The position numbers and the translations under genes are program-made. 38,364 nucleotides of DNA, from positions 1-38,364 of the forward strand of contig JARGNK010000059.1 of assembly GCA_029213145.1 (NCBI GenBank), written 5' to 3'. Position 1 is the stretch's first letter. Each line of letters begins with the position of its first letter. This document shows positions 1 through 7,916 of the stretch, piece after piece. The DNA is from Rubripirellula sp. GTDB taxonomy: Bacteria > Planctomycetota > Planctomycetia > Pirellulales > Pirellulaceae. The notes below the pieces were generated by a model. The model did not search any database. It saw nothing but the letters and a program-made list of their open reading frames with translations, and was not told the DNA's origin.

Positions 1-2022
1 TCAGGAGTCACCGCTTTACGCGGCGCAGCGCTGACCGAGTTGAATGGGGGTTCTGGTGTGGGTCCGCTGGGCACCCTTGATGTGACCCTTTCTGACGGAA
101 GCACCGCTGCGATCGATTTGTCGGCAGTCAGCACCACCAGTGAAGTAATTGATGCGATCAATGCCTCCGGGCTGTCGCTGATTGTGAAGGTAAATGACGC
201 GGGCAACGGTTTTCAGCTCCGCGATGTCTCGGGTGGTGCTGGGACCTTCAGCGCTACATCGGCGGACAGCACCGCAGCAGACCTGGGGATCAATACTTCA
301 ACGACAGGCGATTTCATCGTCGGCTCCAACTTGAACCTGCAAACTGTCACGAACGACACTCTGCTAGCCGATTTGAATCAGGGGCAAGGAGTCACGAGCG
401 GCAGCTTTACGGTCACCGATAGCAACGGCAATGTTGGTGCCGTCAACCTGACTGTTCAAAACATCACGACAACCGGGGAGCTGATTGATGCCATCAATGA
501 TCTCGGTATTGGCGTGTCGGCGTCGCTGAATGACGCCGGCGATGGGATCGCGGTCGTTGATACTGGCGGTGGAGCACAAACGCTTCAGATCGAAGATTCC
601 GGAAGCGGTACAGCAGCGGCTGACCTCGGGATCGCTGGTTCAGCGACCAATACAACCGTTGCCGGACAGAATGTTTCAGCATTGGTGGGCACGCAGGCGG
701 GGGTGATCACCATTGAAGCCACCGACACCCTTGAAAACCTGGTCACCAAATTCAATGATTCCGCCCGATATGGTGAAGCGGCGATTCAAGCCAACGAAGA
801 TGGCACCTACTCGTTCAGCGTCCGTAGCAGCAAGGGTGGCAGTGACGGACGAATTGCGATCAACACAACCGGATTTGATCTTGATTTGCGAACCAATTCT
901 CAGGGGCGCGATGCGACGATCGCGTTGTCAATCGACGGGGGGGTCGAACGATTCCTGTCTTCGTCAGATGGCGTCTTCGATATCGACAGCAATCTTGCTG
1001 GTAGCAACGCGATCACGGCGTTGACCCCGCTGAGCGAAGTGGCAAGCGGATTGGATCAAGGCAGCTTCACGATTACTGATAGCGCCGGTGTAAAAAGTGC
1101 AATCAATGTTGCCGTGGAAGGCATCTCTACTGTGGGAGAGTTGATTGGCACGATCGACAACTTGGGCATCGGAGTCGATGCGAAGATCAATGACGATGGT
1201 TCAGGAATCGCAATCGTCGATATAGCCGGCGGATCAAACACGTTAACAATCGAGGACGTGGGCAATGGCACGTTCGCCGCAAACCTGGGGATTGCCGGGA
1301 AAGCATCGACTCAAACGGTGGCTGGTTTGTCTGTCTCTGCACTTGTGGGGACGGGGCAGTCAGCCGACACATCCGAGGAATCGAGTGGTTTGGTGCTAAC
1401 GCTCAAAGACATTTCGGATTCACCCGTTACGATTACGGTAGAAGAAGATCCAGACAATGCGGTTTCAGCTGTCAAATCGTTCGCTGACCAATTCAATTTG
1501 CTGATCGAAAAACTTGATTCGCTGACGTTCTACGATGAAGCCACCGAAGAAGTCGGCTTGTTATTCGGTTCGAGCGAGGCGCTGCGGATTCGTTCGAGTT
1601 ACAACCGTCTGTTGACCGGAAGCATTTCATCGGCTGGGAGTCTTAAGTCGATCGGGCAAGTTGGATTGCAATTCAACGAAGATGGAAAGCTCGATTTCAA
1701 TGCCGACGAACTGACCGAGGCATTGAAGGATGGGCAGTTGGATGTCGAGGCATTTTTCACCTCCGACTCAAGTGGCTTGGCCGACCGACTCGATCGTCTT
1801 GCTGAAACAATCGCCGGCGAATCTTCCAGCATGCTAATCAATCGGTCCAACACTCTTTCGGGGCAAGTGGAGTTCAATACCTCGCGTATCGAAGGAATGA
1901 ATACACGTTTGGATGCAGAACGCGAGAGACTGCTGTTGCAATTTTATCGGATGGAAGAGGCGATCGCGAAGATCCAAACGAATCAAGCCGCAATCAACCA
2001 AATCCAACCAATCACGCTTTAG
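1..2022 (+). CDS. fliD: Flagellar hook-associated protein 2 (filament cap), 5' partial
   Basis: FliD caps the tip of the flagellar filament outside the cell and helps flagellin subunits fold into place. The reading frame is open to the left edge, so the N-terminus lies outside the window; 673 residues are visible. The visible part holds three copies of a flagellin_IN-type module (about nt 13-340, 355-693 and 1030-1353), each with a pattern like TTTGELIDAIN and a following DLGIAG segment. The C-terminal 200 residues are typical of FliD: a helical segment beginning AVKSFADQFNLLIEKLDSL, a GQVGLQFNEDGKL stretch, and a closing coiled-coil LLLQFYRMEEAIAKIQ. fliS follows 62 bp downstream, the usual order. 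A TTG at 40 is in frame but the ORF continues upstream of it, so it is not taken as the start. Confidence 0.93.
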   Translation, partial: SGVTALRGAALTELNGGSGVGPLGTLDVTLSDGSTAAIDLSAVSTTSEVIDAINASGLSLIVKVNDAGNGFQLRDVSGGAGTFSATSADSTAADLGINTSTTGDFIVGSNLNLQTVTNDTLLADLNQGQGVTSGSFTVTDSNGNVGAVNLTVQNITTTGELIDAINDLGIGVSASLNDAGDGIAVVDTGGGAQTLQIEDSGSGTAAADLGIAGSATNTTVAGQNVSALVGTQAGVITIEATDTLENLVTKFNDSARYGEAAIQANEDGTYSFSVRSSKGGSDGRIAINTTGFDLDLRTNSQGRDATIALSIDGGVERFLSSSDGVFDIDSNLAGSNAITALTPLSEVASGLDQGSFTITDSAGVKSAINVAVEGISTVGELIGTIDNLGIGVDAKINDDGSGIAIVDIAGGSNTLTIEDVGNGTFAANLGIAGKASTQTVAGLSVSALVGTGQSADTSEESSGLVLTLKDISDSPVTITVEEDPDNAVSAVKSFADQFNLLIEKLDSLTFYDEATEEVGLLFGSSEALRIRSSYNRLLTGSISSAGSLKSIGQVGLQFNEDGKLDFNADELTEALKDGQLDVEAFFTSDSSGLADRLDRLAETIAGESSSMLINRSNTLSGQVEFNTSRIEGMNTRLDAERERLLLQFYRMEEAIAKIQTNQAAINQIQPITL

Positions 2023-2084
2023 TCTCGCCCGAACCGTAGGTGGGCGGATTAGTGAATCGCTTCATGACCACATCAAGGACGAAC

Positions 2085-2591
2085 ATGACCAACTACGCCG
2101 CTTCTGCACGTCTTACAAACCAGGGACGCTCTTCAAGGTCAAGCGAAAGCTATCTGGAGTCGATGGTGAATACCGCCTCACCTGCACGCTTGCGATTACT
2201 GCTCATCGAGCGTGCCATCGACGTTGCTGGGAATTTGGCCTCGACTTGGAAGGATGGGAAGGAGTTGGGTTCTAATCAGCATTCACTAAAGCTGCTGGAG
2301 TTATTAAACGAATTGTTGAGCGGTGTCGTCGGTGGCCCGGGCCAGGAACAACAAGAGGTTTGCCACAAAGTTTCTGATCTGTACGTGTTTCTGACGCAGC
2401 ATTTAATGAGGGCAGAGGAAACCAGCGACTCTGATGCAATCTGCCAGATTTCGACAATCTTGCAGACGGAAGCTGAGACATGGCGTTCCGTCTGCGCACA
2501 GCAGAGCGGCCAGCAAGCCGCGTTGACGGGGGGAATCCCAAGCGTCGATGGCGGTGTGCTCCCGAGCGAGGGGCTCAATTTGCAAGCTTAG
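2085..2591 (+). CDS. fliS: Flagellin export chaperone FliS
   Basis: FliS binds the C-terminal helices of newly made flagellin in the cytoplasm and stops it polymerising before export. The 168-residue product is mainly helical and has a FliS-like core (YLESMVNTASPARLRLLLIE, then paired helices around LLELLNELLSGV and YVFLTQHLMRAE). It has an extra low-complexity Gly/Ser/Gln tail of about 30 residues. The ATG at 2085 was chosen because AAGGA at 2075-2079 lies 5 nt upstream; in-frame GTG at 2040 and ATG at 2064 are alternatives without such a site. It sits directly after fliD and is probably co-transcribed with it. Sequence conservation of FliS is low, so the call rests partly on gene order. Confidence 0.85.
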   Translation: MTNYAASARLTNQGRSSRSSESYLESMVNTASPARLRLLLIERAIDVAGNLASTWKDGKELGSNQHSLKLLELLNELLSGVVGGPGQEQQEVCHKVSDLYVFLTQHLMRAEETSDSDAICQISTILQTEAETWRSVCAQQSGQQAALTGGIPSVDGGVLPSEGLNLQA

Positions 2592-2902
2592 CCAGGTTCC
2601 TGCGGGGACCTGTTGGTCCGATCAGCTAGTCTTTTCGCTGACGAGACGCCTCCGACTCCGAAAACAGCCCAACGGTTACATTCAGGTACGGTTGGGGCAT
2701 CAGAGCTCGGTTGAGGCCTGATCGCTTTGTTCTGCTGGGAGGCTTCGATCGCACCAGGCCCCCCGGCGGAGGTCAGCCTGAGCTGTGATTAGCGTTCCGG
2801 GGATGCATTGCCGCTAACCATTGCAGATATCAGGCCTTTGCGATGCATCTTTCGGTAGGGTGCGGGATTCACCGAGACACGAATCTCGTTAAGCTTAGTG
2901 AG

Positions 2903-2931
2903 TTGCCGTTTTTTTGCCGCGGCGCTATCCT
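2903..2931 (+). promoter_or_regulatory. Candidate sigma70-type promoter for the TraB/TIKI-like gene
   Basis: TTGCCG at 2903-2908 and TATCCT at 2926-2931 are separated by exactly 17 bp, each matching four of six consensus positions. They lie about 50 bp before the ATG at 2980 in a 388-bp gene-free stretch (2592-2979). The rest of that stretch shows only a small GGACC-TGTT-GGTCC hairpin near 2615. Planctomycete promoter consensus is poorly known, so this is only a candidate. Confidence 0.3.
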
Positions 2932-2979
2932 ACTGATGTACGGATCTTCATTCCAAAATTGCTGTGAGAGGATCGCGCG

Positions 2980-3942
2980 ATGCGATTTCGATACTTACTG
3001 GTGCTGATTTCCTTCGCTTTCTCCCTCGCGACTGCTTGGTCCCATGCTCCCGTGGCTGAGGCACCTGCGGTTGACGCGGCTTCCACCAAGGCCATCGCCG
3101 ACGACCAAGCGAACGCAGGAGAGAATGAGGCGAATGCCCAGCCGGCAAAGAAGGAAGGTAAATATATCCGCGTTCAGCGGAACGAACAAAATAAACCCCT
3201 CGCGTTGCAAACGGCAATCGTGCGTTATCGTGGCAAGCCGAACACTCCCTACGCTGGCAGAATCGTTGACTTGGTTGGAGTCGTCCACATCGGCCAACGT
3301 GAATACTACAACGAGCTGAATAAGCGTTTAGCGAAGTATGACTCGGTTCTCTACGAATTGGTCGCCCCCGATGGTACGCGGATCAAACCCGAAGATCTTG
3401 AAAAAAGCCGCTCTTTGCTTTCATCGATGCAGAGCGGAATGAAGGACATGCTTAATCTGGAGTATCAGCTCGAACTCGTTGACTACATGGCAGAAAACTT
3501 CAAGCATGCGGACATGAGCCCTGAGGAATTCGTTCGGGATTTCGAACGCCGTGGCGACAGCGTTGTGAAAATGGTCGCGAGAATGATGGGGGCTGGCTTG
3601 GCATCTTCGGCTTCGACGGGTGGGGACGCCGGTATGTTGATGGCACTGCTGAGCAACAACCGATCGATGAAGATGAAACAGGCGATGGCGCAGCAATTGG
3701 TAGATATCGAAACGGTGACGGCCGGGATGAGTGACAAAAATGGAGAGGACACGCTGATCAAAGGACGCAATGGAAAAGCGTTCGAGGTTTTGACCGAGGT
3801 TCTGAAGAATGGCAAGAAAAAGATTGCCGTTTTCTATGGTGCTGGTCACCTGCCCGATATGGCGGAACGCTTGGAGCGAGATTTCTCAATGGAAGAGAAA
3901 AAGACCATTTGGCTTGATGGGTGGGATCTAACTCGGAACTAG
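2980..3942 (+). CDS. Secreted TraB/TIKI/PrgY-like putative metalloprotease-fold protein
   Basis: The 320-residue product starts with a signal peptide (hydrophobic about residues 4-20), followed by a charged Ala/Glu/Asn-rich linker to about residue 60. The folded part has two GxxH motifs: GVVH at 100-103 followed by IGQREYY, and GAGH at 287-290 followed by LPDM. A conserved-looking YEL sits at 125-127. Two GxxH motifs plus an acidic residue are the hallmark of the TraB/TIKI/PrgY/GumN superfamily, in which animal TIKI proteins are metal-dependent proteases. Substrate is unknown and protease activity is inferred only. The protein probably acts in the periplasm or at the cell surface. GAGAGGA lies about 7 nt before the ATG. 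It stands alone, with unrelated genes on either side. Confidence 0.72.
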   Translation: MRFRYLLVLISFAFSLATAWSHAPVAEAPAVDAASTKAIADDQANAGENEANAQPAKKEGKYIRVQRNEQNKPLALQTAIVRYRGKPNTPYAGRIVDLVGVVHIGQREYYNELNKRLAKYDSVLYELVAPDGTRIKPEDLEKSRSLLSSMQSGMKDMLNLEYQLELVDYMAENFKHADMSPEEFVRDFERRGDSVVKMVARMMGAGLASSASTGGDAGMLMALLSNNRSMKMKQAMAQQLVDIETVTAGMSDKNGEDTLIKGRNGKAFEVLTEVLKNGKKKIAVFYGAGHLPDMAERLERDFSMEEKKTIWLDGWDLTRN

Positions 3943-4240
3943 ATCAGATTCCGTAGCCGCTTCTAAGCGACTTTCGCCAAATCCGCAGCACTGGTGGATT
4001 GCAGAGTGCTTGCGAGAACGTCTGGGATAGTAATTGGATTGTTTTCCCGAAATCTCGTATGCGGCACGGTGAAATAGCTCAAGCCGGTTCAGGTAAGTAG
4101 AGAGTGCCGCGGTGATTGGGTCGACGCGGTCATGAGGTCCGCGAAAACCAAAGCTTCGCCGCCGTGGACTTGGCTTAAAGCGAATTGCTTTGGCGTGGCG
4201 AAACTGATCTGCTAGGACGTCCAATTTCCCTGCTTCTCAT
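3943..4240. other. Intergenic stretch with no supported gene
   Basis: This 298-bp gap separates two convergent genes. A 98-codon minus-strand ORF (3928-4224) overlaps it, but its product is basic and low in recognisable structure. It runs into the end of the upstream gene and has no evident ribosome-binding site, so it was not called. Only weak 5-bp stems are visible and no clear terminator. Confidence 0.5.
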
Positions 4241-5119
4241 TCAGCGGGCAGCAGACGCTAGTTGCGTTCCGTCCAAGAGCGCTGCTGCTGCCTCGCTCTT
4301 GTTCAAGACATAGTAGTGGATACCGGGCACGCCTTGTTCCACCAGATCGAGAGTTTGCTTTCTGGCGTGCTCGACTCCGATTTCGAATTGACCGGCCGGG
4401 TCGTCGTTTTCGGTCATTGCCTGCTGTAAGCTCGCAGGAATGTTTGCCTTGCACATTGACGCGATGCGTTGGGCTTGTTTGAAGTTGGTAACCGGTAAGA
4501 TCCCGGGGATGATGGGAACATTGATCCCGGCCTGTTCACAGCGATCACGAAAGCGAAAGAAATCGACGTTATCGTAGAACAATTGGGTGATGACTAAATC
4601 TGCCCCAGCATCGACCTTTCGCTTCAGGTTCTCAAGATCGGTCTGGGCGTCAACTGCTTCTTGATGAGTTTCGGGATAACCGGCAACCGCGATTCCGTAA
4701 CTGGAATACTTTGCGCGGATCAGTTCGACCAGTTCGTTCGCGTATTTCAGTCCGCCTTCGACTGCGACGAATTGATCGGTGCCTTGAGGCGGATCACCCC
4801 GCAAGGCAACGATGTAATCGGTTTGCTGTTCCTGAGCCTCCGCGAGGTAGTTCTCTAGTTGCTCCACGGTTGCGCCGACACAGGTCAGGTGGGAAGCGAC
4901 AGGAGCATCCGTAATTTGACGCACTTTCTGGAGCACTTGCAGCGTCTTTTCTCGCGTTGATCCACCCGCACCATAAGTGCAGGTAAAAAAGCTTGGCTGA
5001 AACTCTGTTAGTCGCCGAACGTTATCGCAAAGCGAATCCATCCCCGCTTCAGTCTTGGGGGGAAAGAGTTCAAAGGAGATTGCACACTGGGTGCCCGTGT
5101 AATGGGATGCTAAGGTCAT
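4241..5119 (-). CDS. metF: 5,10-methylenetetrahydrofolate reductase
   Basis: MetF reduces 5,10-methylene-THF to 5-methyl-THF with an FAD cofactor, supplying the methyl group for methionine synthesis in the cytoplasm. The 292-residue length is normal for bacterial MetF. Recognisable segments are ISFELFPPKTEAG near residue 14 (with the catalytic-type Glu of the FEFFPPK motif), FFTCTYGAGGSTR near 44, SHLTCVGAT near 76, IVALRGDPP near 103, and the substrate-site stretch DLVITQLFYDN near 175, followed by IPIIPGILPV-like sequence. The ATG at 5119 lacks an obvious Shine-Dalgarno. The phytanoyl-CoA dioxygenase-like gene ends 63 bp upstream on the same strand, so the two may be co-transcribed. No SAM riboswitch-like fold was recognised in the gap. 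Confidence 0.95.
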   Translation of the reverse strand: MTLASHYTGTQCAISFELFPPKTEAGMDSLCDNVRRLTEFQPSFFTCTYGAGGSTREKTLQVLQKVRQITDAPVASHLTCVGATVEQLENYLAEAQEQQTDYIVALRGDPPQGTDQFVAVEGGLKYANELVELIRAKYSSYGIAVAGYPETHQEAVDAQTDLENLKRKVDAGADLVITQLFYDNVDFFRFRDRCEQAGINVPIIPGILPVTNFKQAQRIASMCKANIPASLQQAMTENDDPAGQFEIGVEHARKQTLDLVEQGVPGIHYYVLNKSEAAAALLDGTQLASAAR

Positions 5120-5182
5120 CGGCGACGGTGATCGAGGAAATGGATTGCAATGGAGGATTCGGGAGCAAACAACGTCTCCCTT

Positions 5183-6019
5183 CTAGTCTACCTGAGGAAG
5201 TGAAGCTCCCGGCCAAATTTTTGGATCAGCGGCCCCCCGAACAACGACCCCTTTTTGGTTCCAGCCCAAATAAGCGGTGACATCGGCGGGAGAGTATCGC
5301 AGCGTCAGTCCGCATCTTCGGCGATTACTCAGGTTGGGAGCCGAACCGTGAATGAGCAGATCGCTGTGGATTGATGCCTGACCAGCCAAAAGCGGGGTTA
5401 ATTGATGTTGGCCGTACTGTTCAGGATTCTTGATTGATTGATCCAAAACGTTCCCATCAGAATGCTCGCTGGTTTCAAAATCGACGAGTCCAAATCGGTG
5501 AGATCCCCGGTAGACCTCCATGCAGCCGTTTTCTTGGTCAGCATCATCAATTGCCAGCCAGATCGTGATCGCCTTGGTTGGCGTCAAAGGCCAATAGCTA
5601 CAGTCCTGATGCCAGTCGACTTGTTTGCCATCGCCGGGCATTTTGCAAAAGAAATGTGCGCCCCAGCCGACAACATTTTCCCCCAGTAGGTCACTCACGT
5701 AATCAACCAGTTTCGGGTTCTTGAGCAACTCCAAGACCCGCCGATGCTTTAGGTGGGCACTGCTAATTGAGTAGCTGTCCTGACCGGCGGCGAACGTCTG
5801 CTCCAACAGCCGATCGAAATATTGACGAACCTCGACGATCTCAGTGGGCGAGCAAACCTCGATTGGCCCAAGGTACCCGTCTCGATTCCACGTCTCGATC
5901 TGATTTTCGGAAAGTGCCTTTGGAGTTTCGCAATTGGCATCAAAAAAGCGGATCTCCCGTTCGATTTGGGAGATCGAATTCTGGTCGGGAATGATCGCGA
6001 AATCGGTGGGGTGTTGCAT
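5183..6019 (-). CDS. Phytanoyl-CoA dioxygenase (PhyH) family Fe(II)/2-oxoglutarate oxygenase
   Basis: PhyH-family enzymes use Fe(II), 2-oxoglutarate and O2 to hydroxylate small molecules; planctomycetes carry many whose substrates are unknown. The 278-residue product shows the full metal triad: H137 and D139 in DWHQDCSYW, and the distal H224 in LLIHGSAPN. An Arg-rich stretch at 233-235 is suited to bind the 2-oxoglutarate carboxylate. The N-terminal ALSENQIETWNRDGYLGP is the usual family opening, and ENGCMEVYRGSHRFG is the conserved central strand. With the triad intact it is probably active, but the substrate cannot be told from sequence. It lies upstream of metF on the same strand; there is no evident functional link. 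Confidence 0.88.
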   Translation of the reverse strand: MQHPTDFAIIPDQNSISQIEREIRFFDANCETPKALSENQIETWNRDGYLGPIEVCSPTEIVEVRQYFDRLLEQTFAAGQDSYSISSAHLKHRRVLELLKNPKLVDYVSDLLGENVVGWGAHFFCKMPGDGKQVDWHQDCSYWPLTPTKAITIWLAIDDADQENGCMEVYRGSHRFGLVDFETSEHSDGNVLDQSIKNPEQYGQHQLTPLLAGQASIHSDLLIHGSAPNLSNRRRCGLTLRYSPADVTAYLGWNQKGVVVRGAADPKIWPGASLPQVD

Positions 6020-6172
6020 GGCGGGAGTTGGCTGGGAGAGGAAATCACTATTGCGTGAAACATCAAGCTTTTCTTATGTCCTTACTCGTCCCAATTGTAG
6101 CGGCAGTGTGTCAAAGTTGTCAGTGACCACGCGACTAGATCTGTATTGTCAGGGTGTAGGGAAGGAGATTGT

Positions 6173-6727
6173 ATGTCGGATCACGAAGACGAGAGGCACG
6201 AACAGTGGCTCAAGCAACTTCAAGGCGATTCGGTTGACGAATGCATCGCTGCGCTCCACCAAATCATCCAGCAAGACTCGGTGACCGGGTTGGCGTTATG
6301 GGTTGTTCCTTTGGCGGGCAGTCTTGACGATGACGTCCGTATCTACGCGGCTGAAGCGATGGAGTCGACGATTCGGCCGACTCTATCGGAGCAGCTGATT
6401 TTGATTCAGCTGCTCGAATCAACCCAAGACAGCGAAATCTGCTATTGGGCTGCGACGATGCTGGGGAGATTAGGCAGTGATGCGGGAGCAGCCGCCGTTG
6501 CTTTGGAAACGTGCGTCCGTCAATCGATGTACTTGCCTGCTCGTGAGCGGGCTGCTTGGGCGTTGTCCCAGATTGGGCCGGCTGCCTCTGTCGCATTGCC
6601 GACTTTGCACAAGGCGGCTGAAACTGCGCCACCAAGATTGAAGCATTTTGCGACGGTTGCCATCGAACGGATTGAGGGCAAGGCCCAAGCAAGCGGCGGT
6701 TCGGACGCGTCAGAGGAAGCTGCATAA
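6173..6727 (+). CDS. HEAT-repeat protein
   Basis: The 184-residue product is built of alpha-helical HEAT or PBS-lyase-type repeats. Examples are LDDDVRIYAAEAMEST near residue 50, SEICYWAATMLGRLG near 87 and YLPARERAAWALSQIG near 115. Such proteins act as protein-binding scaffolds; no partner can be named. There is no signal peptide or membrane segment, so it is probably cytoplasmic. The ATG at 6173 was chosen because AAGGAG at 6162-6167 lies 5 nt upstream; an earlier in-frame start at 6146 has no such site. The acidic start (SDHEDERHE) and Ser/Ala/Glu-rich end look disordered. The next gene begins 50 bp downstream on the same strand, so they may form a pair. Confidence 0.8.
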   Translation: MSDHEDERHEQWLKQLQGDSVDECIAALHQIIQQDSVTGLALWVVPLAGSLDDDVRIYAAEAMESTIRPTLSEQLILIQLLESTQDSEICYWAATMLGRLGSDAGAAAVALETCVRQSMYLPARERAAWALSQIGPAASVALPTLHKAAETAPPRLKHFATVAIERIEGKAQASGGSDASEEAA

Positions 6728-6777
6728 ACAAGGGAGCGGTCCGATGTCTCCCACTTTCCAAGCGGCAGGAGGCCGTC

Positions 6778-7869
6778 ATGGTCTTTTCGATTGGGCGTAA
6801 GCAACGGTCAGGCAATTCGGTGACGAGCAGGCTGCCGTTCGCAAAATTCCTGGGGCCAATTACCTGCCTCGGCGCCGTCGCCGCGGGCGGCATTTTGGCC
6901 ATTAGCGGTCGTCTTGAGTTGTCTTCTTTGGCGATGTTCCGTGGGTCGAGTGAGCTTTCCTCGTCAACGGATTCAACCACAAACGTTACACCGGTCAAAT
7001 TGAACCTCGGCCAAAAATCGCAGACGAACATACGTATTGCCACTTTTAGCATTCAAAGCTTTGGAAAACGGAAAGCGGCCGACGTCAACGTGATGCGGGT
7101 TTTGACCCATGTCATTTCCCAATTTGATGTGGTCGCAGTTCAGCAGATTCAGGGTGGTGATCCGGGGCCGATCGAAGCCATCGTCAATTCACTTCGAAAC
7201 TCAGGTGCGTCTTACAACGCAACGGTCAGTCAGCCGATCGGGCAAGGCTCGCAGTCCGAATCCTACGCTTTCTTGTGGGACGATACTCGCATTCAGCTCG
7301 TGCCCGACAGCGCTTATGTCGTTCAAGACACCGCCGACCGAATGTATCGTGAACCGATGGTAGCTTCCTTTGAGACTCGGGTTGGCACGGCCGATGGAAG
7401 ACGTCCCTTTCGGTTTACACTGATCAATGCTCACGCCTCGCCGGCGACGGTCGGTGCCGCTGCGGCGGGAGACGAAATGGATGTGTTGGATGATGTTTAC
7501 GTTCGCGTTCGCCAGTATGACTATCAAACGAATGGTGAAGAAGATTGCATTTTGCTTGGCAACTTAAATGTTGATGCAGCCGGGTTAAAAGAGCTCGGTC
7601 AGATTCCCGGTGTGCAATCGATAGCGGGTGAAACAAAAACCAACACGCTTGGCAATGCAACGCAGGATCACATCATCATTGATGCAAGAATGACCCGAGA
7701 ATTTTCCGGTCGCTTTGGTGTCTTGAGTTTGGTGGATCAGCTCGGCTTAACCCAAGAGCAGGCGTTGCAAGTCAGCGATCATCAACCGTTGTGGGGAGAG
7801 TTTAGCATTTACGAGGTGCCAAATTTTGACGCGCTCGGCGACCAAAGCCAGGGAGCCAGTGCACAGTAA
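6778..7869 (+). CDS. Membrane-anchored endonuclease/exonuclease/phosphatase-fold protein with altered active site
   Basis: A short basic N-terminus and one hydrophobic helix (about residues 26-44) anchor a C-terminal EEP-fold domain (about 85-345). The fold is shown by ordered motifs matching the DNase I/ExoIII family: IRIATFSIQSFG, FDVVAVQQI, INAHASP, LLGNLNVD, TQDHIII and SDHQPLWGEF. Compared with the usual motifs, the first Asn is S91, the metal-binding Glu of QE is Q123, and the Asp of GDxN is N262. H219, N264, D297 and the terminal D334-H335 are kept. The loss of metal and catalytic acids suggests it binds rather than cuts, or works differently. Start choice is firm: AGGAGG at 6767-6772 is 5 nt before the ATG. 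It follows the HEAT gene. Confidence 0.8.
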   Translation: MVFSIGRKQRSGNSVTSRLPFAKFLGPITCLGAVAAGGILAISGRLELSSLAMFRGSSELSSSTDSTTNVTPVKLNLGQKSQTNIRIATFSIQSFGKRKAADVNVMRVLTHVISQFDVVAVQQIQGGDPGPIEAIVNSLRNSGASYNATVSQPIGQGSQSESYAFLWDDTRIQLVPDSAYVVQDTADRMYREPMVASFETRVGTADGRRPFRFTLINAHASPATVGAAAAGDEMDVLDDVYVRVRQYDYQTNGEEDCILLGNLNVDAAGLKELGQIPGVQSIAGETKTNTLGNATQDHIIIDARMTREFSGRFGVLSLVDQLGLTQEQALQVSDHQPLWGEFSIYEVPNFDALGDQSQGASAQ

Positions 7870-7884
7870 GAGCCGGCAAAGATG

Positions 7885-7914
7885 CAGTGTCGCTATAACG
7901 CTAAAGCGACACTG
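7885..7914. terminator. Hairpin between convergent genes
   Basis: CAGTGTCGCT at 7885-7894 and AGCGACACTG at 7905-7914 form a perfect 10-bp stem with a 10-nt loop. It lies in the 47-bp gap between two convergent genes, where a shared terminator is expected. Neither side has a strong T-run, so factor-independent termination is not certain. Confidence 0.6.
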
Positions 7915-7916
7915 GC

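Noticed and set aside
364..682. Minus-strand ORFs inside fliD
   Set aside because: They are shadows of the repeated flagellin_IN modules on the coding strand.
3928..4224. 98-codon minus-strand ORF in the gap before metF
   Set aside because: Basic, low-structure product overlapping the end of the plus-strand gene, with no ribosome-binding site and no recognisable family.
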